The translations under genes and the position numbers were made by a program. The notes beneath the pieces were generated by a model. It did not search any database, was not told where the DNA came from, and saw nothing but the letters and a program-made list of their open reading frames with translations. A DNA stretch of 64,000 bases from Patiria pectinifera (Eukaryota; Echinodermata; Asteroidea; Valvatida; Asterinidae): assembly GCA_029964075.1 (NCBI GenBank), contig CM057149.1, positions 10,674,465 through 10,738,464 of the forward strand, given 5' to 3'. Below are positions 1-11,900 of this stretch, one piece after another; position 1 is the first letter of the stretch, and the number at the start of each line of letters is the position of its first letter.

Positions 1-104
1 TAAACAACTCTTGAATTAGAAAATCCAAGCTTTTCGGGAATGTTTCAAGAGGCCACTGATGGGGCTAAGGCTAGAATTCTACTCAAGTGAACATTAGCAC
101 ACAT

Positions 105-716
105 GTTAAGGAGAATACACAAGAAAATGTGGATTCGTAATTTAAGAATCCACACTTGCAAGTGTATTCTCTGACTTAAACCATGCCATCAAAAGAAGTA
201 TTGTTGCTAACTGTCTGGTTGAGTGGAGATAAAAAGGCCATTTGGGCATAACTTTCATTAAGGGGAATTTTCAAGGATCTTACGTAAGCACGCTCTGGAT
301 TAGTGCTGTAAAAAATGAATAACCATGGTTTGTTATTGTTACAATTTTGGCAAGATTAAAACTGTGAATTACTCAGTTTGCTTGTGTAAAGGAAATTTGC
401 ATAATGGTGTGTTTCTGTAAAGAATGTCTATCACCATACCTGAACAACCAAGTAGCACAAGTCACGTTGTATGACCACACCTTCACATCAATATGGATAG
501 TTCAGACGATATTTTTTTTACTCGTAACACTTTTTGCAGTGGCAGTGCAGAATCTGAGTGTAGACGTCTTGAATAATTTTCTGAAGAAAGTTCCCTGCAG
601 ACATTCTACCAATGCTCCTTCGTAGTTCCAAATCCACACTTTTTGTCCAATATAAAAGATTTGTAGTTCCGAATCCACAGTTTAAACAATAGTGTGATGT
701 CATAGAAATGGTTTAA
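105..716 (-). mobile_element. Foldback element family B, copy 1
   Basis: The hairpin GAGAATACAC...GTGTATTCTC near 110-172 encloses GTGGATTCG and GAATCCACAC. Further GAATCCACA words occur at 628-690, and the word GGATAGTTCAGACG at 493 is the reverse complement of a word in copy 2 (50273-50286). The middle differs from copy 2. Confidence 0.6.
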
Positions 717-837
717 GTTTAACTAGGTACCTGCGAATGTGCCAACCCTATGGTAAACGATTAAATTCTCCGAAATTTAATTGCAACCTGAAGTGACCTT
801 TTTTCCCAAATGGTACCTTCGAGAGATACTTTGGCAT

Positions 838-1016
838 TAGGGAAACACTGGGCATATTTAGGGAGACACTAATGTTTTAAGTAACATTTCTAGAAGGAAT
901 TTTTGTAGTCGAAAGTGTAGTATAATTGAAAAGGTTTGGTTGGGGGAAAGTTTTTAGAATTTGGGTTATGGAAGGGTTTTTGTCTGTGCCCAAGTCTATG
1001 GGGATGTCTCCCTAAA
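838..1016 (+). mobile_element. MITE family N, copy 1
   Basis: TTAGGGAGACAC-type ends (left diverged, right GATGTCTCCCTAAA) with interior TTTGGGTTATGGAAGG and CAAGTCTATGGGG, as in the copies at 15.1 and 53.2 kb. Confidence 0.5.
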
Positions 1017-1394
1017 CATGCTAAAGACACAATTTTCGGTTTCTGCAAATATCACTTGTAACATGTGAAACTTTTTAGGAAAGGGTACATTTCAACCCTG
1101 AAAGAAATTCAATGCTCACTGCATGCAAGTCAGTCACTCTTGGAACAAAACAGCGAACGATTCATGAAGACTTTTTGCCCTTCTTGATTCACATAATGTT
1201 GCAAATGTTGTTAAACATTAGAATTGTTTGTGTTAGTGAGATGTACCCCAGGGCAATGGAAACCGTGACTTTTCTCAAACTGACCTCATATGATCTGGCC
1301 ATCCTGATGTAGCTTGTGTTTAACAAGCAGACCTTTTTTGACTAGTTACATGTAGATGTATTAACCCTAACCCACCTCACTCCTCCAAAATCCT

Positions 1395-1765
1395 CCTGGC
1401 GGTTTTGGAGGATTCTAGAGGATTGAGGATGAATGGTGATTGAATCAAATGAGGATTCTGGAGGATTGAGGATGAATGGTGATTGAAGCACATGAGGATT
1501 TTGGAAGATTGAGGATGAATGGTGAATGAAGCACAAGAGGATTTTGGAGGATTGAGGATGAATGCATTTTGAGGCAGGACTGTCTGATGATTTTGAAGGA
1601 TTTGGCGTTGGTTATCCTTCATTTAAACACGAGTGCAAAGTTTTGGGATGAGGAGGATTTTGGAGGATTGAGGATGAATGCATTTTGAGGCAGGACTGTC
1701 TGACAATTTTGAAAAATTTAGGCGGAGTTGAAAAATTTTGGAGGATTTTGGAGGATTGAGGAAGG
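1395..1765 (+). repeat. GGAGGATT minisatellite
   Basis: Repeating units of about 55 bases contain GAGGATTTTGGAGGATTGAG and GATGAATGGTGATTGAA. A longer unit with GCATTTTGAGGCAGGACTGT occurs twice. Open frames here are by-products of the repeat. Confidence 0.8.
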
Positions 1766-1769
1766 TTGT

Positions 1770-3365
1770 AAGCAGCAAGGGCCTAGGGGGTTAGGGTTAT
1801 TAACCCCCAACTCCCTCGCATGATTTACTAGGAACCATACCAATCCTGGCAAATCCCAACACGGTAAACTGCTGACTTTGTTTCTGGAGGTGTGCCAACC
1901 CAATGTAAGAGACTTTCAGTTTAGGGGTACTGTACCCATCCTGACAGGGTTAATTCACTATTTTTTGTTTTTATCTGATATCAAAAATTAGTTTTGTTGC
2001 CAACCGTGGTCAACATTGCTTGCACAGCTGTCTGTTTTGTTGCAAAACCAACAAATTCTATTGACACAAACAGCAGTTAACAGTAACTTATTGTTTAAAT
2101 GACAGTAATAAAGTAAACATTCATTAAAAGTGAAATAACAGAATACAACTTCCCAATGCGTGACACCAGTAAACAACTTGGTTAATGATACAATAAAGGC
2201 ATGAAAACTCATCACAAAATAAAAAATTGATAGACACTGACTTGAACCTGCTTTCTATCATCAAATATCTATTGAAAACTATTTTCCATTATAAACTGTA
2301 CATCAAGACTAATGTAAATCCAACAGATGGTTTGCTCGTTCAAATGTTTGCAATGAGTGACCACATGTTTGTGGGAGTGTAACAGTTTATGCTACTCTGG
2401 GTGATACCACTTCTTGTAAATACTGCCCTTAACCATGACAATTATCATGGAAACACGGGAAATGGCAAACAATGGACCATCCCTTTGGCATTAACTCAGC
2501 TGATGAGCTGTTTGTGGACTTGTGTTTGCTGATTAATTAACCTACATGCACGGAGCTCTGTCATAACCTAACGGCCATCTCAAACTTCCAAGAGTCTATT
2601 ATCAAGGAGGTTTTCAGTTGCGTATTTCATTTCAAAGTGACTGAAACTGCAGGCCTTAAGAGATGATTCTGAGGTGGATGTACATTGGTATGTGTATTTT
2701 ATTTTATTAACATTGTTGAATTTATTAACCTTGTTGTAGGCTACCATGATTTGAAACTAATGAGAATTTCTTTATAAAACTTTCATGTCAACTTGTGTCT
2801 TTGCCAAGTTTTGTTGTTGCTAACATCACAAATGGGCTTCATATAATTTACCTGATATTGAATAATCAGTAAAAAAGATAAAATCAGATACTGAGTACAT
2901 TGTGTTTTATGTGTCACTCTAGAAAATATTGGGAATTTGAGGGGAGCTCCATTTATTCAGCAACTACCTTTAAATTTTCCTTTTAAAACAAGGAATTTGC
3001 TAAAAAACTCAAGGGAAGTTTAATAAAACAGTGACCATACTGTGTCTTTTACAACTGTTCTCGAATTTGAATTACATTTATCCCTGGAATGAATTGGAAT
3101 ATTTGTCTAAAACAGAGGGGAAAACAAACAGATTGCACTAAACTATACAAGTTATGAGGATTTTTTGGCAAACGTAAAAGATGATAGATGTACCAATTTG
3201 CGAAGATATGTACTGAAACCAAAGGATGCCGGTTGACTTGTTTCAAATAACAAGTACATGTGTATATGTATATCCAGGATCATGAACGTTAACTGGTAGA
3301 TTGGGCACAGTTTACCATGTCACAATTTGGACGAATTGTCTACTACAGGTAAAGCTTTTCTGAAT
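1770..3365. other. No gene recognised
   Basis: AT-rich sequence upstream of the GPCR. Open frames are short and show no domain. The GPCR promoter and a 5' UTR exon may be here but no specific site could be defended. Confidence 0.4.
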
Positions 3366-3399
3366 TTGTAATTGCAGGACAGCGTGGTTGATTCGACCC

Positions 3400-4551
3400 A
3401 TGATGGGATCAAGTATAATGTCCAGCCAGTGCAGTGAACAAGACACATTCAACATTAGTGAGGAGTATGTTTCTTGGTGGCTTCATACTACTACAGACAG
3501 GGTCTTCCTCACCATTGTGATTCCCATTATTCTTGGTTTGGGCGTCATCACAAACCTGTCTTTTCTCTTCGTCATCTACCGCACCCCCAGAATCAGATCC
3601 GACACCAGCGTGTACTTGACTCACTTGGCACTTGCTGATCTGACTTATCTGAACTTACAAGCTTTTAAAGACATTTGGGGATACATGGCATCACCCGTTG
3701 CATTCACCACTCCCTTTGTCAACTCGGCCAGTTGCTGTTGTTATTTTGTAATTGTTAATACTGCATTCTTCGCAGCCATTGCTTTGGTGACTGTAGTGAC
3801 ATACGACCGATATCTTGCCATCTGCCACCCCTTGAAGCAACTTAGGAGACGTGGGCGGCGACAGACCTACCGCATGGTGGCAATCTGCTGGCTGGTAGGG
3901 TTACTATTTTGTGTCAGTATACTGCCTTTTGAAGCAATTTTCAAGCAGCAATGCTTGCGATGGCCAGATAGTGATGCATACGCAGAGCTTCCATTGACAA
4001 CTGCACACTGCGGTACCATACAACCTTGGGTCGCATACTACGCTTATCCACTGCAGCATATCCCATGGATCTTTGCCATGGGCGCAAATGTGTACATGTG
4101 TGTCCGGATAATACACACGTTGCACAAACGTAGGAACATAAGTGGCAGAATCGGACAAGTCCGGAAGGCACAATGGGCTAGAAACCAAATGGCCAAAATG
4201 CTGATTGTTAACGGATTGGTGTTTTTCACTTGCCAAGTCCCATATGCTGTTGTGAGTCTCTCTGAATGGATCTGTATGTTGGCCAATATTCCCGATCCTT
4301 TTTCCAGCTCTGTGTGGCGGGAAGCAGTTTGGATGTCTTACATCCCTGCACTTATTAACTGCGCTGTTAATCCGTTAATCTATGGAGTGTTTAATACACA
4401 ATATCGAGCTGCCTTTGTCCGAGCGTTTCAATGCAAAGAGAGATCACGTTCACAAGTTCCTTTACTGTCTTCTGCAAGTGATGGCAAAGATGCTACTGCA
4501 AGTCCTTTGAATATTATCACAAACAATAAAACAGAGGAAACTCGGCTGTGA
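3400..4551 (+). CDS. Rhodopsin-family (class A) G-protein-coupled receptor, orphan peptide-receptor type
   Basis: Complete 383-residue receptor on a single open exon. Seven hydrophobic segments are visible. Landmarks: N-glycosylation site NIS at 18-20, TM1 Asn52, TM2 Asp80 (LALAD), Cys112 at the start of TM3, the TYDRYLAICHPL motif (DRY at 136-138), a Trp in TM4 (ICWLVG), cysteines in extracellular loop 2, TM6 CQVP at 278-281, and NPLIY at 324-328 followed by a short Ser-rich tail. Family knowledge: such receptors sit in the plasma membrane and signal through heterotrimeric G proteins; the DRYLAICHPL style is common in peptide receptors, but I cannot name a ligand. The start is one of two tandem ATGs at 3400/3403; the second has A at -3 and G at +4. 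A pyrimidine-poor but plausible splice acceptor ends at 3377, so a 5' UTR intron is likely. AATAAA follows at 4585. Odd feature: Gln replaces the usual Trp of the TM6 CWxP motif. Confidence 0.95.
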   Translation: MMGSSIMSSQCSEQDTFNISEEYVSWWLHTTTDRVFLTIVIPIILGLGVITNLSFLFVIYRTPRIRSDTSVYLTHLALADLTYLNLQAFKDIWGYMASPVAFTTPFVNSASCCCYFVIVNTAFFAAIALVTVVTYDRYLAICHPLKQLRRRGRRQTYRMVAICWLVGLLFCVSILPFEAIFKQQCLRWPDSDAYAELPLTTAHCGTIQPWVAYYAYPLQHIPWIFAMGANVYMCVRIIHTLHKRRNISGRIGQVRKAQWARNQMAKMLIVNGLVFFTCQVPYAVVSLSEWICMLANIPDPFSSSVWREAVWMSYIPALINCAVNPLIYGVFNTQYRAAFVRAFQCKERSRSQVPLLSSASDGKDATASPLNIITNNKTEETRL

Positions 4552-4584
4552 AATCAATTTGTTCCAGCTCATGTTTGCCAACTT

Positions 4585-4590
4585 AATAAA
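4585..4590 (+). terminator. Polyadenylation signal of the GPCR gene
   Basis: A canonical AATAAA lies 34 bases after the GPCR stop codon, on the same strand and in AT-rich DNA. Cleavage would be expected 10-30 bases further on. Confidence 0.6.
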
Positions 4591-5311
4591 GTAAAGTTAG
4601 ATATGTCACATGGGTAATATATTTTTAGATGCTTTAGTAGTAACAAATATTTGAAGAAAAAAACTGTTGTTTTAAAGCAAACTTAATAACAATAAGCAAG
4701 GACAATATCTTTGTACATGGCCAAAAAAAAAAAAAAAGGAGGACTCAAATAAGATTAAACAATGTGAGGTAGGTTTACAACTAGAACAGCACCACCAAAA
4801 AAAATATAAGTTTAACTCAATGTGTCAAGTAGTGTTGTATCAAGTATTACTGAATGTATTGTCACAAAAAGGACCATTTTCCTTTGAATTATCTTCCTGT
4901 ATTCGAGTAGTTTGGCTTGCTGATAATACTTTTCCTAAGACAAAATGGAAAATGAAACTTGTTGATTTTTTTTCAATTAGTAAATCAAATGTTATTCACT
5001 GTCCAGACTTACCTAAGATGTAGACTATTTATAGAATAATTCCATACTGATGTGAAGAAGCCATTAACTTTGTCGTTAATGCTTTGTACAATGTTGTTTC
5101 TCTCCGATACTTACTCAAGTTGTACAAAATGTATATCTTATATTGCACGCAGAGTTATTGGATGCACATATTGTTTGTGTGTTATTTGCTTTTTACAAAC
5201 AAGTTAATGTTGTACTTTGCTAATGCAGCTGTTATTTCAGTATCGGGGTGGGTGATTCGGTAGTTTGAGTCCCATATATCCCTTGAATGTATCGAGTATT
5301 ATTGAATAAAA

Positions 5312-5866
5312 ACCAGTGTTGTAAAACTCATACTCAGTACTCGTACTCGAGTACTATTTTTGAAGTACTCGTACTCGTACTCGAATGTCAAAGTACTCGT
5401 ACTCAAAATTATGGTACTCGTACTCGGGTAGCAAAGTACTCGTACTCGACATGTCGAAATTGTACTCGATCAATAAAGTACTCGTACTCGAATAGCAGTA
5501 CTCGGGTGATGAGCTTCACTTACCATGGCATTATTTTATTGATACTTTCAGTTTGAATTGGTTGATTGGCTTGTGGAGAAATCGAGATTTCCTGATTTTC
5601 CTCTGTGCAAGTCCGGACAAACACATTAACAGCTACCGGTAGCCGTGAGTGGGTCTGTATACCAGTCTGACTGGGCCTGGGCCATTTACGTTCAATGAAC
5701 CATTTGCCGTATGGCTGTATTCGGAAATGCGAGTACTCGTACTCGTACTTGTACTCGGAAGGACACATACTCGTACTCGGAAGTACAAGTACTCGTACTC
5801 AGAAGTACAAGTACTCGTACTTGTACTCGGCAACCTAAGTACTCGGCAATACTCGGTACTCAGAAA
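5312..5866. mobile_element. GTACTC foldback element, copy 1
   Basis: Arrays of GTACTCGTACTCG words (5330-5510 and 5725-5855) flank a non-repetitive core containing GACTGGGCCTGGGCCATTTA and AGAAATCGAGATTTCCTGATTTTCC. The core recurs inverted at 37.0-37.2 kb. Confidence 0.75.
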
Positions 5867-5910
5867 AAAGAACTTGACTACAACACTGATGAAAACAGAT
5901 GAAATCTTAC

Positions 5911-8900
5911 TGTGTCATATTCCATATCAGTGCCGGCTTGACTAGGGGCAAGTCTACCATCATCACTGTCAACTTGAGACATGGCATCTTGGAATTCATC
6001 ATCGTCATCGTCATCGTCTTCACCATCATCATTGTCATCTTCATCCTGTGAAGGAATAGAAGTCAGCATTAGATACATGTTTGATATATCGTGTGCTTGG
6101 ATACTGTTATTTCATTGGTTTATAATGGCCAAGTGTCCAGTCTAACCCTGCGTTTCATAACTAAACACCATTTTACCGGTATATCTCTGCACTGCTTATA
6201 AATTGCACGCATTGCACGCTTGTGTAGGGCCTGCCCCTGCACTGTCTCATGTCTGGTAAGCAAGCTTGCAGCAGTCAAAGGTTACAATGTAGTGATTTAA
6301 TTTAATCTTGCATAGTAAAATACAAGTATTTATCTTTTTGACTTATTGGCACCATATACAGGGTGAGTCAAAAAAAGCGGAACCCAAACCCCAAACAATA
6401 TATTTCATATTTAACAAAATATGTAGCACCAAAAATAATAATGACTGGAAAGCCAATTTCAAAAGCTACTTTTACAACATGTTTCAGATGAAAAAAATTA
6501 CTGAAATTGCTCAATCCGTTCAAAGAATATCACCAGTTAAACGCAATGACCCTAAAACCTGTCTCGTCCAAAAAATCAATTTATTGTGTGTTTTGACTGT
6601 TTGGAACAACAAAGAAAATGACACAAAATACTTGTTTCAACAACTGTCACCAACTGTAGTACACAATATTTTGATTAACAACCCTGGTTAGGCAAACAAT
6701 ATGATTTATAAAATCTACTTTTTGAAAAGATGGGCCTTCAAAAGGACTGTGTTGCATATTGTTAACGTTTAAACTAAGATCTCATCGCTGGTGATGTTTG
6801 AAGACAATTGTGACGACGATTGTTGAAATCGCATTTTTGGATGAGACAGGTTTTAGGGTCATTGTGTTTAAATGGTGATATTCTTTGAACAGATTGACCA
6901 ATTTCAGTAATTTTTTCATCTAAAAGTAGCTTATGAAATTGGCTTTCCAGTCATATTGTGTTTGGTGCTACATTTTTTTTAAAATATGAAATATACTATT
7001 TGGGGTTTGGGTTCCGCTTTTTTGGACTCACCCTGTACATGTAACAAAACAACCATTGACTGCTGTGATGTGGGATATGTCGTTTTCAACCCCCTTGGGG
7101 CGCAAAGCACACTCAGCCGGCCGCTTGGGTGTTAAAAACAACATTTCCCACATCACAACAGTCAACAATTGTTTAATGTTAACACATCTTTTCAGTTTTT
7201 TGTTTTGTGGTTGGGAAAACAACTGGATCAGTTGAACAGATTTATAGAACTAAGAAAATGGTGAGCCCATTCCGTAAATAAAAGTGGATTTAATTTAACA
7301 AGATTTGTTTGTATTTTGTCATTGATGAGTGGATGGAGCAATTGCACTGTAAGCTCCAATGAGAACATTATTGAATATAGGCTACAGGGTGGGTCCAAAA
7401 AAGCGAAACCCAAATGTCGTGACTATTGTTTTAGTGAAGTTCTCCATGTTGCACTTCCAACATCTAGGATATGAAAGCCCAATTCATAAGCTTTCTTTTA
7501 GTACAAGAATCATTAAAATCACTTATTTACTTCTGAAGTTACGGAATTTTAAACACAACCAGCGTTTTAAAGTTCTGTCCACGGATCACAAAAAAGGTGT
7601 TCGTTCTTTCAGCAACACGAAAACAATTCATACACATCCCTATGAGATTTGTTTTCGTTTTGCTGAAAGAACACTTACCTTCTTGTGATCCGTGGACAGA
7701 ACTTTAAAACGGTGGTTGTGTTTAAAATTCCACAACTTTACAAGTACATGAGTGATTTGACTGATTCTTGTACTAAAAGAAAGCTTGTGAATTGGGCTTT
7801 CATATCCTAGATTTTGAAAGTGCTACATGCAGAACTTCACTAAATCAATGGTCCCGACATTTGGGTTTCGGGTTTTTTTAACTCACCCTGTAGTGGCATA
7901 GAATGAGTGCAATTAATATTTCAACTGAATTTTCACAAAACAAATGTCATTATGAGGAGCACTGGATGAAATTCGTAACAAAAGCAGCTGTCATAATGAA
8001 CTGACACATTCAAATTTGAACAGCCTGTTAAATTCTTTCACCAACTCAGACAGCACACACTGTACAAATTTGATCAAGTGTATTTGTGGTTATTTTTCAG
8101 ACACTAATGGCAAAATTATGCATCTGGGCTCGGAAATAGGATGAAACTGGCTCACAAGTTTCTATAAATATAAGTAATGTTTTGCATTTAGTATTACAGA
8201 CAAAATTCATGTACTGAATCCATAATGATGTAACCCTTTAATATTACACAGATTCCCCCTTTCTTTTTGACCTTGAAACAGGTAGGTTTTTTTTTTCTTT
8301 CTATTAGAATTCACTTTAGGGCTCACTCGATATAGAGTTTTTACTTGATTAAATATTTTTTGACTACTTTTAATTATGTTCATGTCATTTGATAAGCTTT
8401 TTAGGTATTTTCATTAGTGCATATACCAGTATCGTCATGGGCGTCGAGGGGCAGGGGGTGCTTGCCCCCGGAAAAGCATAAAAACAAAATTTTAAAAAGG
8501 AGAAATACAAAAGAGAAAACAGAAAAGACAAATAGGCGCAAAGTCATATTGCTGTTAATGTCCCTGCCCCCCTCTAAAACTGATAAATGGAGAATATGTT
8601 GGGAAATACAGGAATTTTTCGGGAAAAATATTTTTTTTGCGTCCTTCTAGAAAAAATCTTGGCGATGCTCATAAGTATCATATACATAAAAAATGATATA
8701 TTAGTATTAAAATGATGCACATAAATTCTACACAACCTTAATTTCATTATAATTGTTGGAATAACAGCAGTTTCGGTTTTACTCACCGATGTTTGGTCTT
8801 CATGATCACTATCAATAATCCAAGCTGCCTGGTACTCAGAGGTTCCTTTTGGTACTCGCTTTTTGGTTGTGGTGGTGTTCGCTTCTTTCAAAGCAGCTGC

Positions 8901-11900
8901 AGGGGGCCAATACAAGATTAAAGGTCAAAGTTCAAAGGATGACAATAATTTTGGTACAAGGTGTTGGGCCCTCTTTTGTGCCCTACACTTTTTACTAAGC
9001 CAATAAATGTGTGCTTGGCCGGTATTAAACACTGTGTTTAAGACCGGTTGGAGTCCGCATGCTGATAATTACCCTCGCTGAAGTTCCAGACTCCAACCAA
9101 TTTTAAACATAGTGTTTAATACTGATCAAGCACACACTTATTCCTCTTCATAAATACCTTTTTGGTAAAAAAAATCTAAAGTTTTCAGTCCAAAAGTCAA
9201 ATAAGTCAAAATGAAAAGTTTCCAATGATTTTGTTCAACATTTTCACTTCATGTTTTCTGAAACACCCCTCTAGCTATATAATGGAGTGTCCACCTTGTG
9301 AGTAAGACATTAACAACTCCTTTTATCGGGTACTGCACAATGTCGCACAGATGCAGCTGTGGCAAGTGCGTTTTGAATTTAGGACTACAAAATACTGACT
9401 CACTGATGTTATTGCCCATGCCTACGTGAGGATTGTGCATGTCCAACCAATAAAATGGCAAAAGGCACTGGATTTCTTGGGAGTCCAAATTTCATGTGAC
9501 ACTGGAATAGTGTGTAAGACCAGCCAGCCATGTCTTTATCATGTGTTTAAAACTGGCCTTGGACGGGCTCTCAATCAACGAAAATGGGTAAACTGTCTTA
9601 GGTATTTATGAATGCAACTTAGGTTATATAGTGGAGTCTCCACCATTTTAAAGTTCTGTCCACGGATCACAAAAAAAGGAGTGCGTTCTTTCAGCAAAAC
9701 GAACAAGATTCACACAAATCCCTATGTGATTGTTTTCATTTTGCTGAAAGAACACTTACCTTCTTGTGATCCGTGGACAGAACTTTAAAACGGTGGTTGC
9801 GTTTAAAACTCCGTAACTTTAAAAGTACATGAGTGATTTGAATGATTCTTGTACTAAAAGCAAGCTTTTGAATTGGGCTTTCATATCCTAGATTTTGAAA
9901 GTGCTACATGCAGAATTTCACTAAAACAATAGTCCCGACATTTGGATTTTGCTTTTTTTGACTCACCTTGTATGGGCAAAGTGAGTCACTTTTTAGGCTC
10001 CTAATATGGCCACTGCTGCGCGAAATACAGACAGTAGCTGAAAACAGGACTATGGGCTCTGTGCACAAGTACCCCCTCAACAGCGAGAGACATTCAAACG
10101 CATCGCCAAAGATGCCTGACGCTCACGTGAAGACGAAGTGTGTTTGTGCACATTCAGAATAAACTCAGTCGAGAAATACGCGCGAGCCAATGCGCGCACT
10201 CGGTGTGTTCTGTCCATGGGGCTCTCGAAAGTGGTGAAAAAGCACCCTCTCTTGTTTGCGCGTAGAGCCCATACAGACCAAGACTAGATGAAGGTTTTTG
10301 AAAGGTTTCAGTTCCCCCCAGTGTACCTTCTGCTTGGGCTAGCTCTTCCTCCGTTGGCCAGGTCTGTTCCCCTTCCATGGGATCCGGGATTGCCTCACTG
10401 TCTAAGCTCTCCTGCATGGAAGGATCGGCTCGTCCTAAGACTACCACACCCTGCTCCATGGGATTGGCATCATCATCCTTGGACAAAATACAAAAATGCA
10501 ATTATTTCTGTATCCTTTATTGGATCCCTGATGCAGTGTAAAGCCTTGCTTCAAATGAGAGGAAACAGGAAGGGGATGTGTTTTAGATGTTTGAGGTGAA
10601 AATCTGGAAAGCAAAATTCAAGGTAAACTTTACATATCGTTTTGTACACGTTTTGTTTAATCCAAGTTTTTTACGTATTCATGTATTCTCTCTGCTCTTA
10701 GTTTGAAAAAGACTTTAATAAAATATCAGTAGATTCTGCCTATTGCCGTTTGCGAGTTAGCCACTTGCCTTAGACAACCCTATGAAGTTTTTGTACACTA
10801 AGTTTTGTTGTCTCGGATTTTGCGCGTTCTGCGTCCACTTGTATATCATGCAATTGAACAATATTTCACAAGCTGCATGGACGCGATTCTAATGTGATCC
10901 TATTGATGGGTCAATATTCTAGTAAGCCTATGAATGACAACACTGAAAATATCTCCAAAAATAATTTCTATCTTTATGTAATATATATATTAATGGAAAG
11001 GACGTGAATGTTTTTTGTGAATGTGAGTGAAAGTTGAATCAAAATTACCGCTTCCATGCTGTCTGATTCTTTGGGCTTTTTCTTTGGTGCCCTAGAGGTC
11101 AGAGGGCAAGGGTCAGGTGTCACATCGATCTGACTCATCTGGAAGGACCCAAACCCAGGTAAATGGACCAGACCATTCACTGACAGGGGAGAACCACGTA
11201 GGAATCCTGTCACCTTCAGAGTTCCAATAGCTTCCTGATAGGGAACACACAGAAATGTAAACAATGAAAAACAGGTTTATATATGATTAATAAATACCTT
11301 GGAGAGTTGATGGTTTCTGATTGGTCGAGACTCGATCACGTGGCCTGGCATTAACGGTGATAATGGACCGGCTTCAAAGATCGGCTCCTCACACTGTTAT
11401 TCCCTTATTGGTGGAAAGTATTATCATTCTTATTTACTTTGCAGCGAATTCCCCTATCAATGATTTTGGTTGATTCAGGAAATTAGGCCTATAACAAAGA
11501 AGACAGTTTCAAGTATTTAACATTTGATTATCTGCATGAAATAGTTGAGTCAGATCGTTTTAGCTTTAATAAAATCTAAAGACTAAGTATCTCTCCCCAA
11601 GCAAAAAGTAAAATGTTGCTCTAAAAAGACCCTTCTTATGCTGCAACAACCTGCAGACTCATCATTAATTGTGATGGTACAATGTGTGAGTGACACATTG
11701 CAAGTTTCATGAAACATTTTATCGCAGCATGTATAACGTCTTATCCACAGAGATGAAAAAGCTGGAACTGTGTCTGCTTAAAACAAATGGAACAGCTGCT
11801 TGAAAAAAAAACGGTCCCCGTTGTCATCTTTCTCTTGTAGCCAAGCCAAGTTCCATTTATTTTTTTGCTTCTATGGCCTTTAAGCTGTCGGTTCGTTCAA

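Noticed and set aside
3904-4286. Minus-strand open frames opposite the GPCR
   Set aside because: Shadows of a strongly recognisable plus-strand receptor.
5878-6078. Separate small acidic protein on the minus strand
   Set aside because: It is TSR1 exon 11 plus flanking intron; the acidic run is the family's acidic linker.
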